DNA from: CAKRJP01 sp963658085
Lineage (GTDB): Bacteria > Bacillota > Clostridia > Lachnospirales > Lachnospiraceae
Direction: 5' to 3'
DNA length: 64,000 nucleotides
Assembly (NCBI GenBank): GCA_963658085.1
Contig: CAVKOU010000007.1
Location: forward strand, 1 to 64,000
Shown: positions 18,789 to 27,070 of the stretch, in pieces
How the letters are laid out: each line of letters begins with the position of its first letter
How positions within the stretch are numbered: position 1 is the stretch's first letter
Notes under the pieces: model-generated
Seen by the model: the letters and a program-made list of their open reading frames with translations, nothing else
Database searches by the model: none
Told to the model about the DNA's origin: nothing
Translations under genes and position numbers: made by a program

Positions 18789-18826
18789 AAGCGAGATGTA
18801 TCGTCCACAAACGCTACATCTCGCTT
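18789..18826 (+). terminator. hairpin ending the pncB-to-LTA operon
   Basis: A perfect 12-bp stem, AAGCGAGATGTA with TACATCTCGCTT, loop 14 bases, followed by TCTGTG. The stem is strong but the U-run is short. Confidence 0.65.
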
Positions 18827-18893
18827 TCTGTGATACATATCTTACAATTACATGCAAATTCGAAATTCTCATATGTAATTACACCACAGAATA

Positions 18894-18902
18894 TGGCATA
18901 AT
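18894..18902 (+). promoter_or_regulatory. extended -10 promoter of galM
   Basis: TGGCATAAT lies 33 bases before the galM ATG. No convincing -35. Confidence 0.4.
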
Positions 18903-18935
18903 AGATACAGATATGTAAACGAAAGGAGCCAGATC

Positions 18936-19946
18936 ATGGTAGAAGTAATTAAGAAATATCCAGATGGAATCGACTTTCTGGAATTAAAAAATGACAAGTT
19001 AACGGTGGTAGTTACCAACTATGGCTGCACCATCCAAAAAATCCTTGCCAAGGATAAAAACGGGGAACTTACTGATATCGTTCTTGGATATGATGAATTA
19101 AAGGATTATCAGGAGAAAGACGCCTGGTTAGGTGCTTTTGTCGGAAGATATGCCAATCGTATTAAGGATGCTAAGTTTCGCTTAAACGGAGAAACTATAG
19201 AGCTTCCTGCCAATGAGGGAAAGAATCAGCTTCACGGAGGAGCTAAGGGATTCTCTCATCAGGTTTTCGACTATACTTACAGCAATGAGGAGATTATTTT
19301 CACCCGCACCAGTCCGGATGGGGAGGAAGGTTTCCCCGGTACTCTTAAACTGCAGGTTCACTATATTTTAAAAGAGGATACCTTAGTACTTCGCTATGAG
19401 GCTAAGAGCGATAAGGATACCATTATCAATCTCACGAATCACTCCTACTTTAATTTGGCAGGACATCCTTGTTCTGTTGGAAATCAGGTAGTTTCCGTGC
19501 AGGCAGATCACTATTGTCCGGTAGACGGCGAGGGGCTTCCTTGCAGCGAGGAATCTGTAGAAGGAACTCCATATGATTTAAGAGAAAAAAGAGTAATCCA
19601 GGATCTTTTAGATGCAGATCATCCGGAGATCAAGCGTATCAACGGAATCGACAATCCTTTCCTCTTTGCCAAGGATGCTGCAAAAGACCAAGTACATCTT
19701 TATAACCCAGACAACGGACTGAATCTTAAAATTTCTACCAATGCGCCTGGCTGCCAGGTTTATATTGCATGTGCACTCACAGAACGTGTTGGAAAGGGCG
19801 GACAGACTATGGGGCCTCACAATGCCATTTGCTTTGAGCCTCAATTCAAACCTAACGATATCAACACAGAGGAGCATCCGGGTTCTATCTTAAGAGCCGG
19901 CGATACCTATGTAAGTGAGACTTCTTATAGAGTTTATGCTGAGTAA
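18936..19946 (+). CDS. galM: aldose 1-epimerase (mutarotase)
   Basis: Interconverts alpha and beta anomers of galactose and glucose. The 336-residue protein has VVTNYGCTIQKI, VGRYANRI, NQLHGGAKGF, LTNHSYFNLAG (catalytic His) and ICFEPQFKPND (catalytic Glu). AAAGGAG precedes the ATG. It stands alone between two hairpins. It may serve the lactose/galactose pathway whose importer and beta-galactosidase lie at 41.8-48 kb; that link is inference. Confidence 0.93.
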   Translation: MVEVIKKYPDGIDFLELKNDKLTVVVTNYGCTIQKILAKDKNGELTDIVLGYDELKDYQEKDAWLGAFVGRYANRIKDAKFRLNGETIELPANEGKNQLHGGAKGFSHQVFDYTYSNEEIIFTRTSPDGEEGFPGTLKLQVHYILKEDTLVLRYEAKSDKDTIINLTNHSYFNLAGHPCSVGNQVVSVQADHYCPVDGEGLPCSEESVEGTPYDLREKRVIQDLLDADHPEIKRINGIDNPFLFAKDAAKDQVHLYNPDNGLNLKISTNAPGCQVYIACALTERVGKGGQTMGPHNAICFEPQFKPNDINTEEHPGSILRAGDTYVSETSYRVYAE

Positions 19947-20018
19947 ATCACTCCCATAAACCTATATAACTATAAATCCTTAAATCTATAATTTTATAAT
20001 TTTACAAATGCTAACAGA

Positions 20019-20048
20019 GAAACCGCATCTTTTACGGTTTCCCTGTTT
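20019..20048 (+). terminator. terminator of galM
   Basis: GAAACCG pairs with CGGTTTC over a nine-base loop, followed by a T-rich stretch. Confidence 0.65.
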
Positions 20049-20051
20049 TAT

Positions 20052-20092
20052 AAAAAAATTCCTGCCGGATCACCTCCGACAGGAATTTTTTT
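20052..20092. terminator. bidirectional terminator between galM and the sugar permease
   Basis: ATTCCTG.CGG pairs with CCG.CAGGAAT around a seven-base loop; flanking A7 and T7 tracts give a U-run on both strands. It serves the convergent permease gene and backs up galM. Confidence 0.9.
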
Positions 20093-20110
20093 ATTCAAAG
20101 TTTCTTTTTA

Positions 20111-21301
20111 TTAGTTTCCACTCTTGCGGTTAGATACTACGTCAAAGATAACGGCGATCAGAAGAACTCCACCTTTTACAATGTACTGCCATGAATCGCT
20201 GATACCCATGATTGACATACCCATGTTAATAACACCAAGAAGAAGGGCTCCGATGATAGCTCCTGGAATTGTACCACTTCCACCATAAGCAGAAGCACCA
20301 CCGATGAAGCAAGCTCCAATAGCATCCATCTCGAAGGATGTACCGGTAGCACCATTTACAGATCCTACACGTGCCAGGCAAAGAAGTGCACTTAAACCTG
20401 CTAAGAATCCCATGTTTACATAAGCTGCAAAGTAAACTTTATTGGTATTAATACCAGAAAGCTGGGTTGCTTTCTCATTTCCACCAACTGCATAGAAGTG
20501 ACGTCCAAATGCAGTTTTAGAAGTAATAAAGTTATAGATTAAGCAGATTACAACTACCCAAACTAACATAACGGAAATTCCTTTGTACTGTGTAAGGAAG
20601 TAAGCATAGATTAAAAGAACTACACTAATAACTGCTGTACGTCCAAAATCAGAAAATGCGGAATTCTGTGTATAACCTTTCTTAGTCTTGTTTGCTCTTG
20701 ACTTTACAGTTGTAGCAAAAAGAATCACAACAGCGATTGCAGCCACTACCAAAGGAGAAAGGATACGATCATCTGTATCTAATCCAGGCACTTTGATGTA
20801 AGCGGTAAAGATATTAAGGAATGTAGTATCCTGAACTGCAACAGTCATACTGTCTACAACCAAACGTCCAATTCCTCGGAAGACAAACATACCACCCAAG
20901 GTTGTGATAAATGGAGGGATTCTAACATATCCAATCCAATATCCCTGCCAGATACCAGCTAAAAGACCGATACCTAAGCAAATGAAAATAGTAAGAATCG
21001 GATTAACACCCTTATTGGTAATAAGTACAGCTGCAACACCTCCAACCATACAGATTACAGAACCAACGGAAAGGTCGATGTTACCACCGGTTAAGATACA
21101 TAGTAACATACCACAAGCCATTACTAAAACATAACCATTCTGCAGAAGCAGGTTTGACATATTCTGTGGAAGTAAAAGACGTCCACCTGTCAAGAAATAA
21201 AATAAAGCAAATACAACTACAAGAGCAACTACCATACTGTAATCGGTAAGGAATTTTCCGATACTAAATCCTGATTTGCCCTGATTTTCTTTAGCTGACA
21301 T
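20111..21301 (-). CDS. sugar ABC transporter permease, XylH/MmsB/GguB type
   Basis: A 396-residue integral membrane protein of the carbohydrate CUT2 permease family, with about ten hydrophobic segments, GGNIDLSVGS in the N-terminal half (a CUT2 hallmark), and GGASAYGGSGTIPGAIIGALLLGVINMGM near the end (given here for its position, about 340-370). The ATG at 21301 follows AAGGAG; an in-frame upstream start would overlap the ATPase end. It lies directly downstream of the ATPase and binding-protein genes and forms the channel of the importer. Best substrate guess is D-xylose or several monosaccharides, from family and neighbours. Confidence 0.92.
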   Translation of the reverse strand: MSAKENQGKSGFSIGKFLTDYSMVVALVVVFALFYFLTGGRLLLPQNMSNLLLQNGYVLVMACGMLLCILTGGNIDLSVGSVICMVGGVAAVLITNKGVNPILTIFICLGIGLLAGIWQGYWIGYVRIPPFITTLGGMFVFRGIGRLVVDSMTVAVQDTTFLNIFTAYIKVPGLDTDDRILSPLVVAAIAVVILFATTVKSRANKTKKGYTQNSAFSDFGRTAVISVVLLIYAYFLTQYKGISVMLVWVVVICLIYNFITSKTAFGRHFYAVGGNEKATQLSGINTNKVYFAAYVNMGFLAGLSALLCLARVGSVNGATGTSFEMDAIGACFIGGASAYGGSGTIPGAIIGALLLGVINMGMSIMGISDSWQYIVKGGVLLIAVIFDVVSNRKSGN

Positions 21302-21319
21302 AATCAACACTCCTTTCAA

Positions 21320-22852
21320 CTAATCCGCCTTAATGATGTGACTCATGATCATCTCCTGAGTCGCCTCACCGGCATCCAATTCACCCTTGATCTCACCTTC
21401 GTTCATGACATAAATACGATCACACATACCAATAAGCTCCGGCATTTCAGAGGAAATCATAATTACAGATTTTCCATTCTCTACCATCTTATTTACCAGG
21501 CAGTAAATATCATACTTCGCACCTACGTCAATACCACGTGTTGGTTCATCTAGGATTAAAACATCCGGCTCAGCAAATAACCATTTTCCAAGCAAAGCTT
21601 TCTGCTGATTACCACCGGACAGGTTTCCAACCTTCTGCTCAATAGAAGGAGTCTTGGTTCCCATTTCCTTGGTCATCTTCTCAGCAACATTCTTTTCTGC
21701 TGTCTGATCAATAATTCCATTCTTTGAGACTTTATCAAGTCTAGCCAGGGTGGTGTTAAATCGAATAGATTCGCTCAATACCAATCCATTGACTTTTCTA
21801 TCTTCTGTTACGTAGGCAATCTTATTTTTAATTGCCTGCTCAGGATTCTTAAGATCTACCTTCTTTCCTTTAAGATACAACTCACCGGTAATCTTAGAAC
21901 CGTAGCTCTTACCGAAGATAGACATTGCAAGCTCTGTACGTCCAGCTCCCTGCAAACCGGAGAAACCAACAACTTCTCCTTTATGAACTTTAAAGGACAC
22001 ATCCTTGTCCACAATTTTCTCATGATAAAGAGGATGATATACGTTCCAATTTTTAACTTCCAGTTCCACTTCCTTGCCAATCTTGTGTTCTCTGGTTGGA
22101 TAACGATCATCCATCGGTCGACCTACCATTCCTTTAATGATACGGTCCTCACTAAATTCATCCACACCCTTTACCAGAGTTTCGATAGTAGAACCATCGC
22201 GGATGATTGTTGCCTTGTCGGCACAGTAAATAATCTCATTTAACTTATGAGTAATAATGATTGAAGTAAGGCCTTCTTTCTTGAAGGAGATCAGAAGGTC
22301 TAATAACATCTTAGAATCCTCATCATTCAGAGAAGATGTAGGCTCATCTAAGATCAATAATTTAACGTTCTTAGAAAATGCTTTTGCAATTTCTACTAAC
22401 TGCTGCTTACCTGTTCCAATATTTTTAATTAATGTCTGGGCAGACTCATGAAGTCCAACCTGTGCCATGTGCTTTTCTGCTTCATCATAGGTAGCATCCC
22501 AGTCAATGGCTCCTGTTTTTGTTTTCTTTTCGTTTCCAAGGAACATGTTCTCACCAATCGTCAAAAGCGGAATTAACGCCAGCTCCTGATGAATAATAAC
22601 AATTCCCTTAGATTCGCTGTCTTTCAGTGTTTTAAACTGACAGAGTTCTCCATTATAATAGATTTCTCCGGTGTAACTTCCAGCAGGATAAGTTCCGGAC
22701 AAAACATTCATCAAAGTAGACTTTCCTGCTCCGTTTTCACCAATCAGGGCATGAATCTCTCCACGCTCTACTTCCAGATTAACGTCATCCAAAGCCTTAA
22801 CTCCAGGGAACTCTTTCGTGATAGAATTCATTTTTAATATAATATCAGCCAA
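21320..22852 (-). CDS. sugar ABC transporter ATP-binding protein, XylG/MmsA type
   Basis: A 510-residue double ABC ATPase of the CUT2 family. The first half has Walker A GENGAGKST, signature IGTGKQQLVEIAKA and Walker B LLILDEPTSSL; the second half has a degenerate Walker A (GLQGAGRTE), signature LSGGNQQKALLGKW and LILDEPTRGIDVGAKYDIY. Degeneracy of the second Walker A is normal in this family. The start is TTG at 22852 with GGAGG 8 bases upstream. It energises the permease just downstream and the binding protein upstream. Confidence 0.94.
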   Translation of the reverse strand: MADIILKMNSITKEFPGVKALDDVNLEVERGEIHALIGENGAGKSTLMNVLSGTYPAGSYTGEIYYNGELCQFKTLKDSESKGIVIIHQELALIPLLTIGENMFLGNEKKTKTGAIDWDATYDEAEKHMAQVGLHESAQTLIKNIGTGKQQLVEIAKAFSKNVKLLILDEPTSSLNDEDSKMLLDLLISFKKEGLTSIIITHKLNEIIYCADKATIIRDGSTIETLVKGVDEFSEDRIIKGMVGRPMDDRYPTREHKIGKEVELEVKNWNVYHPLYHEKIVDKDVSFKVHKGEVVGFSGLQGAGRTELAMSIFGKSYGSKITGELYLKGKKVDLKNPEQAIKNKIAYVTEDRKVNGLVLSESIRFNTTLARLDKVSKNGIIDQTAEKNVAEKMTKEMGTKTPSIEQKVGNLSGGNQQKALLGKWLFAEPDVLILDEPTRGIDVGAKYDIYCLVNKMVENGKSVIMISSEMPELIGMCDRIYVMNEGEIKGELDAGEATQEMIMSHIIKAD

Positions 22853-22889
22853 AAGATTTTCCTCCTCTCCATTTGAAGCTATTATGAAA

Positions 22890-22909
22890 GGCGGGGCAGA
22901 TGCCCCGCC
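22890..22909 (-). other. intercistronic GC-rich hairpin after the binding-protein gene
   Basis: A perfect 8-bp stem, GGCGGGGC with GCCCCGCC, around a four-base loop, between chvE-like and ATPase genes. The following T-run is only three bases, so partial termination or protection of the binding-protein mRNA 3' end is likelier than full termination. Confidence 0.7.
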
Positions 22910-22937
22910 CGACTTTACGTCTCATTGCTTCTGGATA

Positions 22938-24095
22938 TTAGTTTGTTGCTTTTAAGTAATCTCCATCCCACTCATACAGACCTGTATCAACAAGATCCTC
23001 TAAGTTCTCTTTTGTGATTACGTTTGGTACTAACAGGAATGATGGGCAAGTGTGTCCATCAGATGTCTCGTAAGACTCTGTATCGTAAGTTGCCTCTACT
23101 CCAAAGGAATCAATTAAGGACTCATCGATATCATCACCTGCAAGGATTGCCTTAGCAAGCTCAAGTGTTACGATAGACTCGTTACTTACGTTCTTGTAAA
23201 CTGTCATAGACTGTTTTCCATCTACGATATTCTGTAAGTTAGCTTCGTCTCCATCCTGTCCTGTGATAACAACATCGTTCTTTCCTTTGTAGTCAGACTC
23301 AAGAGCTTTTGCGATACCAAGAGCTGTTGCATCGTTTGAGCAAAGCCAAGCATCAAGCTGTGTTCCGTCTGCATAGTAAGAAGATAAGATGTTCTGAGCT
23401 CTCTCAAGAGCTGTATCTGTATTCCAGTTGTCTGTCTGAACCTTTTCAAACTCTGTCTGTCCTGAAGGAACCTTTAAAGTACCTGCATCGATGTATGGCT
23501 GAAGAACATCCATAGCACCATCTAAGAAGTACTTCGCATTGTTATCAGCTGTAGGTCCTGCGGTAATCTCTAAGTTGTAAGAATCTCCATCAGCTGCATC
23601 CTTAAGTCCTAATGCTTCCTCGATATACTCACCCTGTAACTTACCTACTGTATAGTTATCGAAGGATACATAGTAAGAAACAGCATCATTTAAGATCAAA
23701 CGGTCGTAAGCGATAACCGGAACGTCTGCATCAGCTGCCTCGTTCATAGCTGTGTTAAGAGACTCTCCGTTGATAGCTGCTACGATCAAAAGGTCTACAT
23801 CCTGAGCTAATGTGTTCTGAATATCACTTACCTGTTTTGCCTCGTCGTTATCAGAGTAAGTAAGAACTACATCAAATCCAGCATCTTCAAATTGTTTCTG
23901 AAGATAAGCTCCATCACGGTTCCATCTCTCCAGAGATTTTGTCGGCATTGAAATTCCGATTGTTCCGCTTCCTGATCCTGAAGATGCTGTGCTGCTGTCA
24001 GATGAGCTTGAAGATGAAGATCCTGAAGATCCACATGCAACAAGGGATACTGCTGTAGCACCAATTAACATTGCACTAATCACTTTTCTTTTCAT
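22938..24095 (-). CDS. sugar-binding lipoprotein, ChvE/XylF type
   Basis: The 385-residue extracellular solute-binding protein of the importer. A lipoprotein signal (MKRKVISAMLIGATAVSLVAC, Cys about 21) is followed by a Ser/Gly-rich linker and a type I periplasmic-binding fold: GISMPTKSLERWNRDG, NGESLNTAMNEA, VIAYDRLI, YYVSFDNYTVGKLQG and VITGQDGDE. The last part matches the ChvE/XylF subfamily of pentose and multiple-monosaccharide binders. GGGAGG precedes the ATG. First gene of the importer operon and followed by an intercistronic hairpin, which fits the need for more binding protein than channel. Confidence 0.93.
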   Translation of the reverse strand: MKRKVISAMLIGATAVSLVACGSSGSSSSSSSDSSTASSGSGSGTIGISMPTKSLERWNRDGAYLQKQFEDAGFDVVLTYSDNDEAKQVSDIQNTLAQDVDLLIVAAINGESLNTAMNEAADADVPVIAYDRLILNDAVSYYVSFDNYTVGKLQGEYIEEALGLKDAADGDSYNLEITAGPTADNNAKYFLDGAMDVLQPYIDAGTLKVPSGQTEFEKVQTDNWNTDTALERAQNILSSYYADGTQLDAWLCSNDATALGIAKALESDYKGKNDVVITGQDGDEANLQNIVDGKQSMTVYKNVSNESIVTLELAKAILAGDDIDESLIDSFGVEATYDTESYETSDGHTCPSFLLVPNVITKENLEDLVDTGLYEWDGDYLKATN

Positions 24096-24127
24096 TTGGT
24101 TTGTACCTCCCTTTTTTTGTTGTACTT

Positions 24128-24160
24128 ACTATAACACATAACATTCTGCACAAACTTGTC
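24128..24160 (-). promoter_or_regulatory. promoter of the sugar importer with activator-like half-site over -35
   Basis: The minus strand has the extended -10 TGTTATAGT (hexamer 24128-24133). The -35 position is poor and is covered by GACAAGTTTGT (24150-24160), one mismatch from half of the palindrome at 24213-24224. This arrangement suits an activator such as the YesN-type regulator encoded upstream. Confidence 0.5.
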
Positions 24161-24212
24161 ATCCTCTGTACATTTTCTTTAGCACTTATTAACAAATAAG
24201 TCATAAAAGCAG

Positions 24213-24224
24213 GACAAATTTGTC
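24213..24224. promoter_or_regulatory. 12-bp palindrome upstream of the sugar importer
   Basis: GACAAATTTGTC is a perfect palindrome 80 bp upstream of the -10; a related site, GACAAGTTTGT, lies 64 bp closer to the gene. The 318-base gap 24096-24413 holds these sites, the promoter and the terminator of the sensor operon; I see no gene in it. Confidence 0.5.
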
Positions 24225-24280
24225 AAAGCAATTTTGTCCTGTGCAAAATTGTGCTACACCGTTAAATTCAAGGCAAAAAA

Positions 24281-24319
24281 ATACAGGCAAGACGTTTTCT
24301 TCCTAATTCTTACCTGCAT
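24281..24319 (-). terminator. terminator of the sensor operon
   Basis: On the minus strand a 12-bp stem with two wobbles (ATGCAGGTAAGA with TCTTGCCTGTAT) is followed by seven T residues. Confidence 0.85.
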
Positions 24320-24413
24320 TTTGTATGTTATTCTCTTTTATTAATTTCGTGACTATCCAGAACGCCTTTCGTAAAATTGCCTCTGTGAGACTTTCCTTTT
24401 GCACATGTAGTTA

Positions 24414-25475
24414 TTAATTTCTTACATTTAAATAGATATCTGCCTCTTCATGATATTTTCCGGTAATTACTTCATCCATATTTTCCTTAGTGACTGCTAC
24501 CGGTGTCAATTTTTCATAAGGCACCTGATAAGTTCCATCGTCAATGGTTTCTTTTATATTTAAAGATTCTCCCTTAGCCAGAGATACCGCTAATTCCGCT
24601 GCCCGCTTGGCTAGCTGCTCCACCGGCTTATATACCGTCATGCACTGGGTTCCCTCAACGATTCTCTGACAGGCATCTAAGTCCGCATCCTGTCCCACCA
24701 CGCAGACACTTCCTGCTAAGCGACGTTCCGACAGCGCCTGAATGGCATATCCGGCGATGCCATCATTTCCGCACATGATTCCCGCCGGAGTATCATGGCT
24801 ATTTAAATAGGCTTCTGCATAGGTAAGTCCCTGCTCTGCTACCCAGCCATCGGCATAATCCGTCTCGGTAATGGTTAGGGATGTACTGTCTAGGATTTTC
24901 CCAAATCCCCTGGTCACCTGAGGCACATTGTAATCTGCCATCGGTCCATTGATCTGCAAGATCTCTCCCTGCTCACCAATATGTTCTTTCATATGCTCTG
25001 CCATCAATTTTCCTACTTCTTCGTTATCAAAAGAAACATAGAGATCCATGTTCGCATCCGGCACCAGACGATCATATCCAATGACAGGGATTCCAGCATC
25101 CTGCGCCTTCTTTATGGCATTCTTTAATGCCGAGGACTCCTCATCACTGGCTACTGTGATTAGAACGATTACATCCACATCCTTCTTTATGAAATACTGG
25201 ATCTGATTAATCTGTTCTTTCATATCCCCGTTGGCATTTTGCACATTCACATCTGCTCCCAGCTCCTGAGCCTTAGATACAAACAGATCTCTATCTCTTT
25301 GCCACCGTTCCAGCACAAAGGTATCAAAAGAAATCCCGATTTCTATGGTATCATCCTCTTTTCCCGTATTCTGACCTTCACTGTCCTTTTGGTTGCTTCC
25401 AATCTGGATTCCTAACACAATTCCCAGGGCCAGCACAAGCACTAAGAAAAACCATGACCAAATTTTATTTTTCAT
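24414..25475 (-). CDS. membrane-anchored XylF-like sugar-binding protein
   Basis: A 353-residue protein with an uncleaved-looking N-terminal membrane anchor (about 7-26, no lipobox Cys) and a type I periplasmic-binding fold closely related to the importer's own binding protein (ERWQRDRDLFV, VIGYDRLV, LYVSFDNEEVGKLM, VVGQDADLDACQ, MTVYKPV). Its ATG overlaps the stop of the response regulator gene by 4 bases, so it is co-translated with a two-component system rather than a transporter. In Clostridium beijerinckii a membrane-bound XylFII works with LytS to sense D-xylose; this protein is a good candidate for the same role, by inference. Confidence 0.88.
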   Translation of the reverse strand: MKNKIWSWFFLVLVLALGIVLGIQIGSNQKDSEGQNTGKEDDTIEIGISFDTFVLERWQRDRDLFVSKAQELGADVNVQNANGDMKEQINQIQYFIKKDVDVIVLITVASDEESSALKNAIKKAQDAGIPVIGYDRLVPDANMDLYVSFDNEEVGKLMAEHMKEHIGEQGEILQINGPMADYNVPQVTRGFGKILDSTSLTITETDYADGWVAEQGLTYAEAYLNSHDTPAGIMCGNDGIAGYAIQALSERRLAGSVCVVGQDADLDACQRIVEGTQCMTVYKPVEQLAKRAAELAVSLAKGESLNIKETIDDGTYQVPYEKLTPVAVTKENMDEVITGKYHEEADIYLNVRN

Positions 25476-27070
25476 ACTCGCTCTCTTTCTCGATATTCTG
25501 TAGGAGTCACTCCTATATTTTTCTTAAAAATACGACTAAAATAATTTGGGTCACTATAACCTACGGCACTGCAAATTTCTTTCATACTGTAATTCTCTGA
25601 CAAAAGCAGTTCTTTCGCCTTCTCCATGCGAAGTCCTGTGACATATTCCAGAAAATTGCTGCCGGTTTCTTCTTTAAATAGTTTGCTAAAATAGTAGGAG
25701 CTAAGATCTAACTGTCTTGATACTTCGTCCAGAGACAGATCCTTTTGAAAATTAGACTGTATATATTCCTTTGCCTTGACAATCATAGAATTCTCGTGGT
25801 TTTCCTGTTTCGTAGCCATCTTCTTGCAGGTGGCCTTAAACTTCTCCACAAACCAATTTTTAAGCTCGCTATTTTGCTTGGCACTCATAATAAAAGGCAA
25901 ATAATCCTTCCGCTCCTCAAAGTGATAGGGCATACCACCATTTTTGTAAGCCTGATTTTCTGCATATAGCACAAATTCCAGGATTTTCAGCTTTACGCTC
26001 ATGTTGTCTTCACCATAGTAGGTGATCATCCAATCAAAGAAGGATTCAGCTGCCTGACCACATTTATCACTCTTTCCGTCTTTTAAATGTGCAAAAATCT
26101 CCTGCTCCAGTTCCAGAGGATACTCTTCATCATAGCGGCACTGAATCGGAAGATCATCCACATGAGCCACGCTTCCGGTGGAATTAGCCAATGCTTTGTT
26201 GGCTTCCTCATAGGAAGTCATACTTTCATTCAGCCTCCTGACCGATCCGATTCCAATACGGAAGCTGATATCTGTCATTCGCTTTAACTTTCTTGCCAGT
26301 TCTCTGCATACATCGATCATGGAGATTCTCTGTTCGTAATCGATTTTCCCTTCCTTCATAGGAAGAAATACAGGTATCTTGTTGGACATCATAGAACCCA
26401 CCAGACAAGGCCAGGTCTCTTTTATGACCTCCCGAATCTTGTTGTAATTGGTCTGGGTTCTGACACTGGCTCCCACCGCATTGGTCATGCGGCTTCCCTT
26501 TTGGTCGTCTCCTACAACCACCACCAGCATACAGCCCGTCTCACAGTCGATGCCTAAAAGCTGTTTGTAATTATCAACTTCTTCCTCCACATCCTCCTGG
26601 AACATAATGGAATAAATAAATCCGCTTTCGATAATCGGCATGACAGTTTCCATTTTTTCCTTGATTCTAAGATCGTCGCTGCGCTTTTTCTTCCTGGAAT
26701 CCACCGTCTTAAAGGCTTTATTTAAGACTCCTTCGATCATATCGGCGTTGAAAGGTTTATTCATATATTCCAAAACGCCAAGATTAATTGCCTCTTTGGC
26801 ATAATCAAATTTGTCATAAGCAGATAATACGATAAATTCTGTGGAAGGATTGTTTTTCTTTATCTCTCTAATGGCATCAATACCGTTGATTCCCGGCATC
26901 TGAATATCCATAAATGCCACATCCGGTCGGAAATTTTCGGCCAACTCTATCACATCTCTTCCTGTCTTTGCCGTTTGAATCTCGCATTGATCCGGAAATT
27001 TGCGATTAATAATCATCTTTAATGAATCTAACACAATCCCCTCATCGTCTGCTAACATTACTCGGTACAT
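25472..27070 (-). CDS. response regulator, YesN/AraC type
   Basis: A 532-residue transcriptional regulator. The N-terminal receiver domain (1-120) has the acidic pair at 8-9, phosphoacceptor Asp55 in AFMDIQMPG, and the conserved Lys in YMNKPF. A long middle region of unknown fold (about 130-420) precedes a C-terminal AraC-type double helix-turn-helix (about 430-532; DEVSRQLDLSSYYFSKLFKEETG and EICSAVGYSDPNYFSRIFKK). The start overlaps the kinase stop by 13 bases. It probably activates the importer operon and perhaps its own operon, based on the known LytS/YesN sugar systems. Confidence 0.93.
   Translation of the reverse strand: MYRVMLADDEGIVLDSLKMIINRKFPDQCEIQTAKTGRDVIELAENFRPDVAFMDIQMPGINGIDAIREIKKNNPSTEFIVLSAYDKFDYAKEAINLGVLEYMNKPFNADMIEGVLNKAFKTVDSRKKKRSDDLRIKEKMETVMPIIESGFIYSIMFQEDVEEEVDNYKQLLGIDCETGCMLVVVVGDDQKGSRMTNAVGASVRTQTNYNKIREVIKETWPCLVGSMMSNKIPVFLPMKEGKIDYEQRISMIDVCRELARKLKRMTDISFRIGIGSVRRLNESMTSYEEANKALANSTGSVAHVDDLPIQCRYDEEYPLELEQEIFAHLKDGKSDKCGQAAESFFDWMITYYGEDNMSVKLKILEFVLYAENQAYKNGGMPYHFEERKDYLPFIMSAKQNSELKNWFVEKFKATCKKMATKQENHENSMIVKAKEYIQSNFQKDLSLDEVSRQLDLSSYYFSKLFKEETGSNFLEYVTGLRMEKAKELLLSENYSMKEICSAVGYSDPNYFSRIFKKNIGVTPTEYRERERV

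Noticed and set aside
24096..24413. A small RNA or riboswitch in the gap before the sugar importer
   Set aside because: Apart from the terminator, promoter and short dyads there is no stable conserved-looking structure.
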